A stretch of DNA of 64,000 nt from Pseudonocardia benzenivorans CB1190 (GCF_000196675.2 NC_015312.1:3720001-3784000), one strand, 5' to 3'. Shown: positions 51,235 to 63,164, numbered from the stretch's first letter. Notes: a model not told the origin generated them from the letters alone. Made by a program: numbers and translations.

Positions 51235-51723
51235 ATGGGCGACTACGCCAAGGCACTCGGCAGCAAGCTCCGCGCCATCCGGCAGCAGCAGGGTCTGTCG
51301 CTGCACGGCGTCGAGCAGAAGTCGGGTGGCCGGTGGAAGGCCGTCGTCGTCGGCTCCTACGAGCGCGGCGACCGCGCCGTCACCGTCCAGAAGCTGGCGG
51401 AGCTCGCCGACTTCTACGGCGTCCCGGTCGCCGAGCTGCTGCCGGAGGGCCGCGTGCCGTCGGGCTCCGAGCCCGCGACGAAGATCGTCATCAACCTGGA
51501 GCGGCTGCAGCAGCTGCCCGCCGACAAGGTCGGTCCGCTGGCGCGCTACGCCGCGGCGATCCAGAGCCAGCGCGGCGACTACAACGGCAAGGTCCTCTCG
51601 ATCAGGGCCGAGGACCTCCGATCTCTCGCGATCATCTACGACAAGACCCCCGGCGAGCTGACCGACCAGCTCATCGACTGGGGCGTGCTGCCCCCCGAGG
51701 CGCGTCCGCACCGCGTCGACTGA
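51235..51723 (+). CDS. bldD: Developmental regulator BldD
   Basis: 162 residues. N-terminal XRE helix-turn-helix (SKLRAIRQQQGLSLHGVEQK, SYERGDRAVTVQKLAELADF) and the C-terminal cyclic-di-GMP-binding domain. The RGD-x8-RxxD signature is present as RGDYNGKVLSIRAED, followed by YDKTPGELTDQLIDWGVL. In Streptomyces, a tetrameric c-di-GMP bridges two BldD monomers to repress sporulation genes. Intact motif suggests c-di-GMP control here. Confidence 0.95.
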   Translation: MGDYAKALGSKLRAIRQQQGLSLHGVEQKSGGRWKAVVVGSYERGDRAVTVQKLAELADFYGVPVAELLPEGRVPSGSEPATKIVINLERLQQLPADKVGPLARYAAAIQSQRGDYNGKVLSIRAEDLRSLAIIYDKTPGELTDQLIDWGVLPPEARPHRVD

Positions 51724-51798
51724 CGCGCACCGGCACCGCGTCGACTGACGCGCACCGGCTCTGCGTCGACCGACGCGCACCGGCTCTGCGTCGACTCG
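51701..51798. repeat. 25-bp tandem repeat at the 3' end of bldD
   Basis: Three units of the type CGCGCACCGGCTCTGCGTCG plus GACTGA follow each other at 51724-51798, and a partial, diverged unit lies within the last codons and stop of bldD (51701-51723). The stop TGA recurs in the first unit. Confidence 0.75.
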
Positions 51799-51994
51799 TC
51801 ACGCGCCTGCGGGCCGGGCGTCCGGCGTGCGCCCGCACCACGTCCCGTCCGGCCCCGCAGGACTCGACGGGTCCCGCCCACGTCGCGTCCGGCGCCGCCT
51901 GCGGCGGGTCCGCTCGGGGCCTTCGTCGAGTGCGCCCGGCCGCGCCGGCGCCGCACCCGCGCGTTCCGTGCCCTGCCGGCGGTACGGGCGGGCG

Positions 51995-53161
51995 TCACGC
52001 GTCGACGGTCGCTGCGGGACGGGTACCCGCCCGCAGCGAGAACACGGCCAGCACCGCGCCCATCGCGGCGAGCAGCGCCCCCACCGCCGACGGCGCCCCC
52101 AACCCGAGACCCGCGGCCAGCGCCACGCCGCCCAGTGCCGCGCCCAGCGCGTTCGCGACGTTGAACGCGGAATGGATCGCCGCCGAGGCGAGCACGGGGG
52201 CGTCACGCGCCGCGTCCATGACCACCGACTGCACCGCCGGGACCAGCGCCAGGCCGAGCAGCCCGACCCCGAACACGACGAGCGGCGCGAGCCACCGCGA
52301 GTGCAGCGCCAGCACCGCGGCGGCCAGCAGGACCGCCTGCGCCGCGAGCAGCACGACCATCACGCGCCGCGGGTCGACCCGGTCGGCGACGCGCCCGCCC
52401 AGGACGGTCCCCAGCGTCATGCCCAGGCCGAAGACGCCGAGCAGGACCGGCACGACGTCGGAACCGAACCCGGCGAGCCCGGTGATCACCGGCGCGATGT
52501 AGCTGTAGAACGCGAACAGCCCCCCACAGCCCAGCACGATCATCGCGAGGACCAGCAGTACGGAGCGCTGCCGGAACACCGCCAGTTCCGCCCCGAGCCG
52601 GGCGGGCGTCCCGACGCCCGCCCGGGGCACGAGCAACGCGATCCCCGCGACGGACGTCAGCGCCACGACGACGATCACCGCGAACGCGGCGCGCCAGCCC
52701 ACGACCGACCCCAGCGCGGTCGCCGCCGGGACCCCGAGGACGTTCGCCACCGTGAGGCCGAGGAAGACCGCGGCGACGGCCCTGGCCCGGCGTTCCTCCG
52801 GCACGAGTGACGCCGCGACCAGTGCCGCGACACCGAAGAACGCGCCGTGCGGCAGCCCGGTCAGGAAACGCACGGCCACGAGCAGCCCGAACGACGGCGC
52901 GGCCGCCGCCAGCGCGTTGCCGACCGCGAACATCGCCATGAACAGGATCAGCATCCGGGTGCGCGGCAGGCGCAGGCTCACCGCCGTGAGCAGCGGAGCC
53001 CCGACGACGACGCCGATCGCGTAGGCCGTGACGAGCGTGCCCGCAGCCGGGACCGAGACGTCGAGACCCGTCGCGATCTGGGGCAGCAGGCCCATCACGG
53101 CGAACTCGGTCAGGCCGATGGCGAACGTGCCCAGGGCGAGGGGCAGGATCGCGACGCGCAA
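51995..53161 (-). CDS. MFS transporter, DHA1/AraJ-like
   Basis: 388 residues with 12 predicted helices. Features of DHA1 drug/sugar efflux proteins are visible: FAIGLTEFAVMGLLPQIATG in helix 1, SLRLPRTRMLILFMAMFAVG after helix 2, RFLTGLPHGAFFGVAALVAA in helix 4. Likely proton-coupled efflux, substrate unknown. Convergent with bldD, 270 bases apart. Confidence 0.88.
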   Translation of the reverse strand: MRVAILPLALGTFAIGLTEFAVMGLLPQIATGLDVSVPAAGTLVTAYAIGVVVGAPLLTAVSLRLPRTRMLILFMAMFAVGNALAAAAPSFGLLVAVRFLTGLPHGAFFGVAALVAASLVPEERRARAVAAVFLGLTVANVLGVPAATALGSVVGWRAAFAVIVVVALTSVAGIALLVPRAGVGTPARLGAELAVFRQRSVLLVLAMIVLGCGGLFAFYSYIAPVITGLAGFGSDVVPVLLGVFGLGMTLGTVLGGRVADRVDPRRVMVVLLAAQAVLLAAAVLALHSRWLAPLVVFGVGLLGLALVPAVQSVVMDAARDAPVLASAAIHSAFNVANALGAALGGVALAAGLGLGAPSAVGALLAAMGAVLAVFSLRAGTRPAATVDA

Positions 53162-53257
53162 CAGGAACTCCGACGGTCGGTGGGCCCGCCGGGGAGAGTC
53201 CGCCGGCGGCAGGCCGCCCGTCCTCGCGCCGCCCCACCACCACGCTAGTCTGCCGCG

Positions 53258-54772
53258 TCAGGTCCCCGGGATGTGGCGTTCCTCCCGTGCGGTCAGCTCC
53301 GCGGCGAGCGCCGTGTGCCCGGCGTGCGCGGCCCAGCCGGCGGGCGTCGCGCCGAAGCGGGCGTCGCGCACGGTCGGATCGGCGCCGCGGGCGAGCAGCA
53401 GCGCGACCATGTCGTGGTCGGCGCGCAGCGCGGCCTCGTGCAGGGCGGTGTTCCAGCCGTCGTGGCCGGCCCCGTCGCCGCGGCCGCGGACGTCGACCGG
53501 CACGCCGAGATCGAGCAGCAGCTCCACGGCACGCCGCCGCCCGCCGGCGGCGGCCATGACGAGCGCCCCGGGCCGGAGCGCCGCCGCCTCGGCGCGCACC
53601 GTGTCCGGCGCCGCGGCGACCGCCGTGCCGTCCCCGGCGAGCGCGGCGGCGAGCAGTGCGGCCGCGGGGTCCAGCACGGGCCGGGACGCACCGCGGGCGA
53701 CAAGCAGGTCGACGATCGCCGGGTGGCCCAGCCGCGCCGCCACCTCGGCGACCGGGGTGGTACCGATCCAGCGCCCGCCGCGGACCGCGACGTCGTTGTC
53801 CAACAACAGTTCCACCCGCACGGTCAGGCCGTGCAGGACGGCCCAGTCGAGCTGGTCGGCCAGCAGCCGCGCGGACTCGGGCAGGGTGTGGCCGAGCCGT
53901 GAACGCCACACGCCCCCGTCGCCGCGCCGGCCCAGGCCGTGGGCGAAGAGCAGGACGAGATGCGAGTCGTCGGCGCCGAACATGCGGTTGTAGAGGGTCT
54001 GCGCGTCGTCGGGGTCGGCGCCGCGTTCGAGCAGCAATGTCGCCAGTGGACGCTCGGCGGGATGACGGGGCTGGGCCTGCGGGCCGCCCTCCCCCTCGCC
54101 GAAGACACCGGTCAGCACCGTGAAGGGCGACGGCAGCCCGTGCCAGAGCCGGCCCGCGTTCGGGTCGGCGCCGTGGTCGAGCAGGAGTGTGGCGGCGGTG
54201 AGCACCGCGTCGACGTCGATCCGGGGGTCGTGGCGGGCGTAGGCGAGGTACATCAGCGGCGGCCACCGGTGCGGGCCGCCGTCGAGGCCGGCACGGGACG
54301 GGTCCGCCGCGAGGAGCCGGCGCAGGGCGTCGACGTCGGCGGTCGCCGCCGCCGTGTGCACGGTCGCCCCGGCGATCTCGGGGCGCGCGGCGAGCAGGGC
54401 GGCGGCGCGCTCCCGGCGGACCGGGTCGTCGCCGTCGTAGCGCAGGCACGCGAGGGCGAGGAACTCGTCGGCGGGGCTCGCGGCGGCAGGGTCGGCGGAG
54501 TCGGCGGGGTCAGCGGGTGGGACCCACGACCAGCGCGCGACGGTCCGCAGGTGCCGGACCAGCGGTGGCCAGCCCGCGAAGCCGTGCGTGCGGGCGAGCA
54601 CGAGCTGGGCGACGTGCAGCGGGACGTCGCCGTCGGCGTGCTCGGGTGCCCAGCGGGCGACGCCCGCGCGGGCCGTGGCGTCGCCCGCACGGGCGGCACG
54701 GCTGAGCTCGCGGGCCTGGCGACGCAGCTGGTCGACGTCGGGGTCCTGCGGCAGGGGGACGACGGTGGGCAC
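53258..54772 (-). CDS. Ankyrin-repeat protein
   Basis: 504 residues from the GTG at 54772, supported by AGGAGG. Ankyrin-like repeats of the type TVHTAAATADVDALRRLLAA, LLLDHGADPNAGRLWHG, LATLLLERGADPDDAQTLYN and ALHEAALRADHDMVALLLAR cover residues 130 to 495; the N-terminal 100 residues have the QARELSRAARAGDATARAGV helical region common to such actinobacterial proteins. Probably cytoplasmic protein-protein interaction scaffold; partner unknown. Confidence 0.88.
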   Translation of the reverse strand: MPTVVPLPQDPDVDQLRRQARELSRAARAGDATARAGVARWAPEHADGDVPLHVAQLVLARTHGFAGWPPLVRHLRTVARWSWVPPADPADSADPAAASPADEFLALACLRYDGDDPVRRERAAALLAARPEIAGATVHTAAATADVDALRRLLAADPSRAGLDGGPHRWPPLMYLAYARHDPRIDVDAVLTAATLLLDHGADPNAGRLWHGLPSPFTVLTGVFGEGEGGPQAQPRHPAERPLATLLLERGADPDDAQTLYNRMFGADDSHLVLLFAHGLGRRGDGGVWRSRLGHTLPESARLLADQLDWAVLHGLTVRVELLLDNDVAVRGGRWIGTTPVAEVAARLGHPAIVDLLVARGASRPVLDPAAALLAAALAGDGTAVAAAPDTVRAEAAALRPGALVMAAAGGRRRAVELLLDLGVPVDVRGRGDGAGHDGWNTALHEAALRADHDMVALLLARGADPTVRDARFGATPAGWAAHAGHTALAAELTAREERHIPGT

Positions 54773-54950
54773 GAGCCCTCCTCTCACCACCCGTGGTCCG
54801 CGTACCGGGGGTTCGGGAGGAGGGTGTGCAGGACACGCATCCACACGGGAACCGCCCAGGTGGGCTCAGCCCTGCCCGCGGACCAGGTGGCGCCCTGGCG
54901 CGCCGTGGCGGACGCTACCAGCCTCCGGCCGTGGCGGGCCCCGGCGTGCG

Positions 54951-54984
54951 TCCGCCCGCGTCCGGCGAACGGGACGCGGGCGGA
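54951..54984. terminator. 13-bp stem hairpin downstream of nusB
   Basis: TCCGCCCGCGTCC pairs with GGACGCGGGCGGA around an 8-base loop, 37 bases past the nusB stop. Likely terminator for the efp-nusB transcript. Confidence 0.7.
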
Positions 54985-55020
54985 AGGAGGACCGGTGGTG
55001 CCGCGGCGCAGGGCGGGGCG

Positions 55021-55440
55021 TCAGCGTGTGGCGCGCAGGTGCTCCGCGATGTCGGCGATGCGGCCGAGCACGCCGTTGAGGAAGCGCGGCGAGTCGTCGG
55101 TCGAGAGCGTCCGGGCCAGCTCGACCGCCTCGGTGATGGCGACCGGGTCGTCGATCTCGTCGACCCACAGCAGCTCGAACACGCCGATGCGCAGCAGCGT
55201 CCGGTCGACGGCCGGCATGCGCGCGACCGTCCAGCCCTCGGCGTGCTCGGCCAGCAGCTGGTCGATCCGTTCACGGTGCTCGACGACGCCCTGTACCAGC
55301 AGCGCCGCGTAGTCCGAGACGGGCGGCGCGTCGTCGGTCTCCCGGCGGTTGCGCAGCACCTCGAGCGGGTCGTCGCCACGCGCCTCGGACTCGAAGAGGA
55401 TGTCCAGGGCGCGTTTGCGGGCCTTGGTGCGCGCTCTCAC
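55021..55440 (-). CDS. nusB: Transcription antitermination factor NusB
   Basis: 139 residues, all-helical NusB fold. Starts with TKARKRALDILFESEARGDD, contains RMPAVDRTLLRIGVFELLWV and VAITEAVELARTLSTDDSPR, ending in FLNGVLGRIADIAEHL. With NusE it binds boxA RNA and protects rRNA transcripts from termination. Starts one base after the efp stop. Confidence 0.94.
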   Translation of the reverse strand: MRARTKARKRALDILFESEARGDDPLEVLRNRRETDDAPPVSDYAALLVQGVVEHRERIDQLLAEHAEGWTVARMPAVDRTLLRIGVFELLWVDEIDDPVAITEAVELARTLSTDDSPRFLNGVLGRIADIAEHLRATR

Positions 55441-55441
55441 G

Positions 55442-56005
55442 TCAGGAGCTGACGCGGCCGAGGTACCGGCCGTCGCGGGTGTCGACCTTGACCTTCTCGC
55501 CGGTGGTCACGAACAACGGGACCTGGATCTCCGCGCCGGTCTCCAGCGTGGCCGGCTTGGTGCCGCCGGTGGAGCGGTCGCCCTGCAGGCCCGGGTCGGT
55601 GTGGGAGATGACGAGCTCGACCGACGTGGGCAGCTCGACGTAGAGCGGGACGCCGTCGTGCAGCGCGACCATCGCGGTCTGGTTCTCCAGCAGGTACCCG
55701 GCCGCGGTGCCGACCGTGGGCTCGGGGATCGGGATCTGCTCGTAGGTGTCGCCGTCCATGAACACGAAGTCGGAGCCGTCGCGGTACAGGTAGGTCATGT
55801 CGCGGCGGTCGACGGTCGCGGTGTCGACCTTCGTGCCGGCGTTGAAGGTCTTGTCGACGACCTTGCCGGTCATGACGTTCTTCAGCGTCGTGCGCACGAA
55901 GGCGCCACCCTTGCCCGGCTTGACGTGCTGGAACGCCGTGACCGACCACAGCTGGCCGTCCAGGTTGAGCACCAGGCCGTTCTTCAGGTCGTTCGTCGTC
56001 GCCAC
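55442..56005 (-). CDS. efp: Translation elongation factor P
   Basis: 187 residues. Three beta-barrel domains: [20 protein letters not shown], the loop [18 protein letters not shown] holding the tip lysine, then [12 protein letters not shown] and the C-terminal [23 protein letters not shown] relieves ribosome stalling at polyproline. GTG 56005 is preceded by AGGAG. Noteworthy because the window's CarA carries a PPxPP-rich tail needing EF-P. Confidence 0.95.
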   Translation of the reverse strand: MATTNDLKNGLVLNLDGQLWSVTAFQHVKPGKGGAFVRTTLKNVMTGKVVDKTFNAGTKVDTATVDRRDMTYLYRDGSDFVFMDGDTYEQIPIPEPTVGTAAGYLLENQTAMVALHDGVPLYVELPTSVELVISHTDPGLQGDRSTGGTKPATLETGAEIQVPLFVTTGEKVKVDTRDGRYLGRVSS

Positions 56006-56205
56006 GTGCGGGTGTCTCCTGAGTCGATGCGGGGCGAGCCGGAGCATGTGCGTGCCGGGCTCGTGCGGGCGGGAGGCGAACCGGGCCGGCGCCCGGTCCC
56101 GGGCGGACCGCCGAGCGACGCCGCCACGATTCCTGTCGTCAAGGATAGCGCCGGGCCACGACGCCGGACCGGACGGGCCGGTCGACGAAGGGCGGCCCCG
56201 CCGCG

Positions 56206-57294
56206 TCAGACCTCGACGAGCTCGCGCGGCAGGCGGGTGAGCGACTCCGCGCCGTCGGGCCCGACGACGAGGGTGTCCTCGATCCGCACCCCGCCGCGGC
56301 CCTCCAGGTAGACGCCGGGCTCGACGGTCAGCACCATGCCGGCGGCGAGCGTCCCGGTGCCGGTGGCCGCCAGCGCGGGCGCCTCGTGGATCTCCAGGCC
56401 GACCCCGTGCCCGAGCCCGTGCACGAAGTGCTCGCCCTGCCCCGCCGCGGCGATCACGTCGCGCGACGCGGCGTCGACCGCGACGACCTCGACCCCCGGC
56501 GCGAGCGCCGCACGACCCGCGAGCTGTGCACGTGCGACCAGCTCGTGCACGTCGCGCTGCCACTGCGCGGGCGGTCCGATGACGAAGGTGCGGGTGACGT
56601 CGGAGTGGTACCCGTCGACGAGCGCGCCGAAGTCGATCTTCACGAGGTCGCCGCGGCGCAGCGGGGTGTCCGTCGGGGTGTGGTGCGGGATCGCCGAGTG
56701 CGCACCGGTGGCGAGGATCGTCCGGAACGCCGGCGCGGTCGCGCCGTGCTCGCGCATGCGGTTCTCGAGGTCGAGGGCGACCCCGCGTTCGGTGCGGCCC
56801 GGCGCGAGACCACCCGCGGCCAGCAGATCGGTCAGCGCGGCCTCGGCGACCGCGCAGGCCGTGCGCAGCGCCGCGACCTCGACGGCGTCCTTCACCGCGC
56901 GCAGGTCGGCGACGAGGCCGGGGGCACGGACCAGCTCCGTGGTGCCGGCCGCCTCGTCGAGGGCGAGATGGGCGTCGACGGTGACGGCGTCGGACTCGAA
57001 GCCGAGGTGCTGCACGCCCAGCCAGGACGCGCGCGCGGCCAGCGCGCGGGCGCTCGCGCGGTCGGTCACCACCGGGAGGTCGGGCACCTCGGCGGCGGAC
57101 TGGGTCACGTAGCGGCCGTCGGTGCAGAACAGGCTCGCGTCGTCGTCCTCGGCGGCTACGAGGAGCGCCGCGTTGGACCCGGTGAACCCGGTGAGGTAGC
57201 GGATGTTGACCAGGTCGGTGACGAGCAGCCCGTCGAGCTCGCGGGCACGCAGCCGCGCGCGCAGGGCGGCGCGGCGGACGGCCTGGGGGCGCAT
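56206..57294 (-). CDS. M24 Xaa-Pro dipeptidase/aminopeptidase
   Basis: 362 residues, creatinase/prolidase fold. Metal ligands are present: [18 protein letters not shown] (two Asp), [14 protein letters not shown] (His), [13 protein letters not shown] (Glu) and [11 protein letters not shown] (Glu). N-terminal creatinase domain shows [14 protein letters not shown]. It cleaves peptides with proline at position 2. Lies between efp and aroB, the usual actinobacterial order. Confidence 0.93.
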   Translation of the reverse strand: MRPQAVRRAALRARLRARELDGLLVTDLVNIRYLTGFTGSNAALLVAAEDDDASLFCTDGRYVTQSAAEVPDLPVVTDRASARALAARASWLGVQHLGFESDAVTVDAHLALDEAAGTTELVRAPGLVADLRAVKDAVEVAALRTACAVAEAALTDLLAAGGLAPGRTERGVALDLENRMREHGATAPAFRTILATGAHSAIPHHTPTDTPLRRGDLVKIDFGALVDGYHSDVTRTFVIGPPAQWQRDVHELVARAQLAGRAALAPGVEVVAVDAASRDVIAAAGQGEHFVHGLGHGVGLEIHEAPALAATGTGTLAAGMVLTVEPGVYLEGRGGVRIEDTLVVGPDGAESLTRLPRELVEV

Positions 57295-57298
57295 CGGG

Positions 57299-58703
<1,405 letters not shown>

Positions 58704-59324
58704 TCAGGAGCGGGCGTCGTCGCGCACGAAGGGGGCGGGCAGGTCGACACCGTCGTGCGGGGTCGGCTCGTCGAGCGGGTCGCCCGGTACGGGTGCGGGC
58801 TCGGGGACGGACTCCCCCAGCGCCGCCAGCACGGCCGTCGCGACCTGGTTGGCGCTGCGCTTGGCGGTCTCGACCGTCACCGTCGCGACCTCCGCGTACA
58901 GCGGCGCCCGGGCGTCGAGCAGGGCCTTGAACGTCGCGCGGGGATTGACACCCGCCAGCAGCGGGCGCGCCGTGGACATGCCGGTGCGCCGCATGCCGTC
59001 GGCCAGGGTCACGCTCAGGGCGACGACCCGGTGGCCCCGCAGGGCGGCCCGCGTCTCCGCGGCCAGCACCGCGCCGCCGCCGAGCGCGAGGACCCCGCAG
59101 TCGCGGGCGAGGGCGTCGGCGACGACCTCGCGCTCGAGGGCCCGGAACGCGTCCTCACCGTCCTCGGTGAATATGTCGGCGATCGACTTGCCGGCCCGCT
59201 CCTCGATGAGCGCGTCGGCGTCGGTGAACGCGACGCCCAGCCGGCGCGCGACCACCTTGCCGACGGTGCTCTTCCCGGAGCCGGGCGGCCCGACGAACAC
59301 GACGCTCGGCCTGCCCCCGCTCAC
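58704..59324 (-). CDS. aroK: Shikimate kinase
   Basis: 206 residues. P-loop [40 protein letters not shown] with the shikimate-binding Asp/Arg region, [14 protein letters not shown], and the lid ([10 protein letters not shown]). About 35 extra residues at the C-terminus are acidic/proline-rich and likely disordered. Phosphorylates shikimate. GTG 59324 overlaps the aroC stop (GTGA). Confidence 0.95.
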   Translation of the reverse strand: MSGGRPSVVFVGPPGSGKSTVGKVVARRLGVAFTDADALIEERAGKSIADIFTEDGEDAFRALEREVVADALARDCGVLALGGGAVLAAETRAALRGHRVVALSVTLADGMRRTGMSTARPLLAGVNPRATFKALLDARAPLYAEVATVTVETAKRSANQVATAVLAALGESVPEPAPVPGDPLDEPTPHDGVDLPAPFVRDDARS

Positions 59325-60517
59325 CCGTCCGCCCCGAAGCGCGGCGCGGCCTGCTCGTAGGAGCGCAGGTTGCGGACGGTCTCGGCAACCGAGTCCCCGC
59401 CGAACTTCTCCAGCGCCGCGTCGGCGAGCACGAGGGCGACCATCGCCTCGGCGACGACACCGGCCGCCGGCACCGCGCAGACGTCGGACCGCTGGTGGAT
59501 GGCCTGGGCCTCGTGCCCGGTCGCGACGTCGACGGTGCGCAGCGCCCGCGGGACCGTGGAGATCGGCTTCATCGCCACACGTACCCGGACCGGCTCGCCG
59601 TTGGTCATGCCGCCCTCGATGCCGCCCGCGCGGTTGCTGAGCCGCTCGACCGGCGCGCCCGGCACCATCTCGTCGTGCGCGGCGCTGCCGCGGCGGCGGG
59701 CGGTGCGGAAACCGTCGCCGATCTCGACGCCCTTCATCGCCTGGATGCCCATGAGGGCGCCGGCGAGCCGCGCGTCGAGCCGCCGGTCGGAGTGGACGTA
59801 CGACCCGACGCCGACGGGCATGCCGTAGGCGATCACCTCGACGACGCCGCCGAGGGTGTCGCCGTCCTCCTGCGCGGCGTCGACCTCGGCGATCATCGCC
59901 GCGGCCGCCGCCGGGTCGACGGCGCGGACGGGGTTGGCGTCGACCTTCTCGAGGTCGCCGGGACCCGGAACGACGTCGTCGGGCGCCTCCGCGGCACCGA
60001 GGGCGACGACGTGGGACACCACGGTGACCCCGAACGCCTGGGCGAGGAACGCCTTGGCGACGGTGCCCAGAACGACACGCGAGGCGGTCTCCCGCGCGCT
60101 CGCCCGCTCGAGGACGGGACGGGCGTCGTCGAACCCGAACTTCGTCATCCCGGCGAGGTCGGCGTGACCCGGGCGCGGCCGGGTGAGCGGAGCGTTGCGC
60201 GCACGGTTGGCGATCAGCTCCGGGTCGACCGGATCGGCCGCCATCACCGTCTCCCACTTGGGCCACTCGGTGTTGCCGATGCGCACCGCGACAGGGCCGC
60301 CCTGCGTGAGACCGTGGCGGATGCCGCCGATGATCTCCAGCTCGTCGGCCTCGAACTTCATCCGGGCGCCGCGGCCGTAGCCCAGGCGGCGCCGGGCCAG
60401 CTCGGCCGCGATCTCCTTCGACGTCACCTCGACGCCGGCGACCATGCCCTCGAGCACGGCGACCAGGGCCGGACCGTGCGACTCCCCTGCGGTGATCCAA
60501 CGCAACACGCCGTCCAT
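59321..60517 (-). CDS. aroC: Chorismate synthase
   Basis: 398 residues. Signature motifs [20 protein letters not shown] near the start, [17 protein letters not shown] and [21 protein letters not shown]-dependent family, making chorismate from EPSP. ATG 60517 is chosen; the GTG at 60508 ([12 protein letters not shown]) has a better spaced GAGAGG and may be the true start. Confidence 0.96.
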   Translation of the reverse strand: MDGVLRWITAGESHGPALVAVLEGMVAGVEVTSKEIAAELARRRLGYGRGARMKFEADELEIIGGIRHGLTQGGPVAVRIGNTEWPKWETVMAADPVDPELIANRARNAPLTRPRPGHADLAGMTKFGFDDARPVLERASARETASRVVLGTVAKAFLAQAFGVTVVSHVVALGAAEAPDDVVPGPGDLEKVDANPVRAVDPAAAAAMIAEVDAAQEDGDTLGGVVEVIAYGMPVGVGSYVHSDRRLDARLAGALMGIQAMKGVEIGDGFRTARRRGSAAHDEMVPGAPVERLSNRAGGIEGGMTNGEPVRVRVAMKPISTVPRALRTVDVATGHEAQAIHQRSDVCAVPAAGVVAEAMVALVLADAALEKFGGDSVAETVRNLRSYEQAAPRFGADG

Positions 60518-60560
60518 CCTCTCACCCGTCCACCTGCGCACTCGCCGCGGTCGTCCCCGG

Positions 60561-61652
60561 TCAGCCCGGCGGCCCGACGGCCGTCACGACGGCGAGCACG
60601 CCGACCACCAACGCGGGCCCGAACGGCACCTCGACACCGCGCACCCGACCGGTCCGCGCGGCCACGACCAGCGCGTGCAGCGCGCCGAGCACCGCACCCA
60701 CGAGACCTGCCAGGAGCAGAGCCGGCCAGCCGTCGCGACCCGCCGTCGCGCCGAGTGCGGGCGCGAGCGTGCAGTCTCCCCCACCGAGCCCGCCGCGGGT
60801 CGCCGCGCGGACGAGCAGCAGCACCCCCGTCGCCGCGGCCGCGGCGGCGACGGCCCGGGCCACCCCCGCCGGGTCGACCCACGCGGTCGGGACCAGCGCG
60901 AACCCGGACCCGGCCGTCGTCGCGACGGTGAGCGGTCCGGGCAGTCGGTGCACCGCCGCGTCGACGGCCACGAGGGCGATCCCGCACACCGCGATCCAGC
61001 ATCCCGCGACCGCGGCCGGGCCCGGCCGGGCGGCGACCACGAGCGCGCAGGCCAGCGCGGAGACCGCCTCGACCGAGGCCGCGGGCGGTCCGATCCGCAC
61101 CCCGCAGCACGGTGCCCGTCCGCTGGCCGGAAGCCGGCCCGGTCCCGGGGCGCGCCACCACCGGCGCGGGACCACGGCCGCGGCCGGGCCCCGGCCTTTC
61201 CGCGGCCACGCACCGGGGACCCGTGTTCCGACGGCGAGCGCCGCCGCACAGCGCGGACAGCGCGACCGGAAGGCGTCCCGTCCGGGGACCGAGTGCCGGA
61301 AGATCGCCGCCCGCACCGAGGGACCCGCCACCCCGCCCGCCACGGCGGCGAGCAGGAGCACCGCGAACTCGACCGGCCGGCGCGCCGCAGCGGCCGGTCC
61401 GAGAACCGCCCCGACCACGACCACCCCGACGACCGCCCCGCTGGGCGGCGCGCGCGTCGGCCCGGCCGGTGGTGCCGCCGACCGGCCGCGGGGGGCCGGC
61501 TTCAGCCACCGCCCAGGTCGCCGGGCAGGACGCGAACCCCGCGCGGGACGCGACGGGGATGGCCCGCTCCCGGCCGCGAGCGCCGGGCGTCCGCCCGTCG
61601 CGGACGCGGTCCCGTCCCGCGGCGCCCCGACGGCCCGTTCGTGTCCGTTCAT
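60561..61652 (-). CDS. Prepilin peptidase-like A24 protein
   Basis: 363 residues. After about 70 basic, proline-rich residues come membrane helices, a cysteine pair CPRC with a later CCG (possible four-Cys zinc site), and the two catalytic aspartates in [16 protein letters not shown] and [16 protein letters not shown] (GxGD-type). Such proteins cleave leaders of type IV pilin-like proteins. No pil or tad genes are in the window, although in actinobacteria this gene often sits by aroC. The long basic N-terminus is unusual; the true start may be later. Confidence 0.75.
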   Translation of the reverse strand: MNGHERAVGAPRDGTASATGGRPALAAGSGPSPSRPARGSRPARRPGRWLKPAPRGRSAAPPAGPTRAPPSGAVVGVVVVGAVLGPAAAARRPVEFAVLLLAAVAGGVAGPSVRAAIFRHSVPGRDAFRSRCPRCAAALAVGTRVPGAWPRKGRGPAAAVVPRRWWRAPGPGRLPASGRAPCCGVRIGPPAASVEAVSALACALVVAARPGPAAVAGCWIAVCGIALVAVDAAVHRLPGPLTVATTAGSGFALVPTAWVDPAGVARAVAAAAAATGVLLLVRAATRGGLGGGDCTLAPALGATAGRDGWPALLLAGLVGAVLGALHALVVAARTGRVRGVEVPFGPALVVGVLAVVTAVGPPG

Positions 61653-61810
61653 GCCCTGATCGTCGTCCGGCCTGCCCGGCGGCGGGGCAGGTCCGCCGCG
61701 ACCTGTGGATCGTCACCGGACATGGGGACGGTTCGCCTCCGGTGAGCCCGACACGTCCGAGAACGTCGGTGGCGTGTGCTGGGCCGTGATCGGGACTAGC
61801 GTCGGCGGAC

Positions 61811-62236
61811 GTGGCCGCCGACGACGCCCTCATCGCCCAGTTCACACAGGCCGGAACGGGCATCCTGATGACCCTCAAGCGCGACGGGCGGCCCCAGGCC
61901 TCCGTCGTCGCGCACGCCATCGACCCCGCGACCCGCACGCTGCGCATCTCCGTGACCGACGACCGCGCGAAGACCCGCAACCTGCGCCGCGACCCGCGCG
62001 CGACCTACATGGTCGTCCGGCCCGACGGAGGCGGCTACGCCGTCGGCGAGGGCACCGCGGAACTCTCGGCCCCCGCCGCGGACCCGCACGACGCGACGGT
62101 CGACGAGCTGGTCGACGTCTACCGCGCGGTGCAGGGCGAGCACCCCGACTGGGACGAGTTCCGCGCCGCGATGGTCGAGCAGCGCCGCCTCGTGCTGACG
62201 ATCCGCCTCGACCGCGTGTACGGCTGGGGCGCATGA
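61811..62236 (+). CDS. PPOX-class F420-dependent oxidoreductase-like protein
   Basis: 141 residues, GTG start at 61811. Split-barrel flavin/F420 fold: GILMTLKRDGRPQASVVAHA, LRISVTDDRAKTRNLRRDPR and YMVVRPDGGGYAVGEGTAEL. Members reduce varied substrates using F420H2 or bind heme/FMN; substrate unknown. Plus strand, divergent from the A24 gene. Confidence 0.85.
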   Translation: MAADDALIAQFTQAGTGILMTLKRDGRPQASVVAHAIDPATRTLRISVTDDRAKTRNLRRDPRATYMVVRPDGGGYAVGEGTAELSAPAADPHDATVDELVDVYRAVQGEHPDWDEFRAAMVEQRRLVLTIRLDRVYGWGA

Positions 62237-62284
62237 CCTGGCCGCTCACAGGGCCCGACCCGGTCACAGGGCGCTGGGCCTGGC

Positions 62285-63163
62285 TCAGGGCCCGTCGGCA
62301 GGACGGCCGAAGAACCCCGCGGGCGGGACCGGTGACGGCACGGCCGTCCGGTCGGTGACCACGGCCCCCGTCCGGGCGAACCGGCGCAGCTCGGCACCGT
62401 GCCGCACGCCGGCCGGGAAGGGGTCGGCGGCGGTGGCCCGCGCCAGGTCGCCGAGCGGCAGCGGGTCGGCCGAGGCGAGCAGCAGCAGGTTGCCGAAGCG
62501 GCGCCCGTGCCAGACGTCGCCGGCCACGACGAGGGCGCGGTGCGCCAGTACCGTGCCGACCGTCGTGACCTGGCTGCGCGCGAACGCGAGCGGTCCGCCG
62601 TCGGCCAGGTTGACCGCGAGGACACCGCCCGGTGCGAGGGCGGCGGCGGCGAGCCCGGCGAACTCGACCGACGTCAGGTGCGCCGGGATCCGGGCGCCGG
62701 CGAAGACGTCGACGACCAGCAGGTCGGCACCGCCCGGGGGCAGGGCCACGGCCTCGGTGCGGGCGTCGCCGACGCGCAGCTGCCAGAGGTCGTCGTCGGC
62801 CGGCAGCCGGTCGCCGACCAGCCGGGCCAGCGCCCCGTCGAGCTCGACGACCGTCTGCGGGGACCGCGGCCGCGTCGCCGCGACGTAGCGTGCCAACGTC
62901 CACGCCCCGCCCCCGAGGTGCACGACACGCAGCGGCTCGCCCGCGGGGGCGAGCGCGTCGACGACGTGCCCGAGCCTGCGGACGTACTCGAACTCGAGAT
63001 GGGTCGGGTCGTCGAGGTCGACGTGCGACTGCGCGGTGCCGTCGACGAGCAGCGTCCACGACGACGGCCGGTCCGGATCGGAGACCAGCTCGGCCAGCCC
63101 GTGGTCGACCTCGACGCGCACGACGACCGACGACCCCGAGGGCCCGGGCGATGGTTCGGGCAC
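62285..63163 (-). CDS. Spermidine synthase-like (class I SAM-fold) protein
   Basis: 292 residues. SPEE-like core: VVHLGGGAWTLARYVAATRP (nucleotide-binding loop), TVVELDGALARLVGDRLP, and ADLLVVDVFAGARIPAHLTS. The usual aminopropyltransferase DxExx catalytic pattern is not obvious, so many actinobacterial relatives are of unknown activity. Its start follows the mltG stop by one base, suggesting co-transcription with mltG. Confidence 0.8.
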   Translation of the reverse strand: MPEPSPGPSGSSVVVRVEVDHGLAELVSDPDRPSSWTLLVDGTAQSHVDLDDPTHLEFEYVRRLGHVVDALAPAGEPLRVVHLGGGAWTLARYVAATRPRSPQTVVELDGALARLVGDRLPADDDLWQLRVGDARTEAVALPPGGADLLVVDVFAGARIPAHLTSVEFAGLAAAALAPGGVLAVNLADGGPLAFARSQVTTVGTVLAHRALVVAGDVWHGRRFGNLLLLASADPLPLGDLARATAADPFPAGVRHGAELRRFARTGAVVTDRTAVPSPVPPAGFFGRPADGP

Positions 63164-63164
63164 G

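Noticed and set aside
52203..54449. 748-codon minus-strand frame spanning MFS and ankyrin genes
   Set aside because: Overlaps two well-supported genes in another frame and is mostly arginine/alanine shadow.
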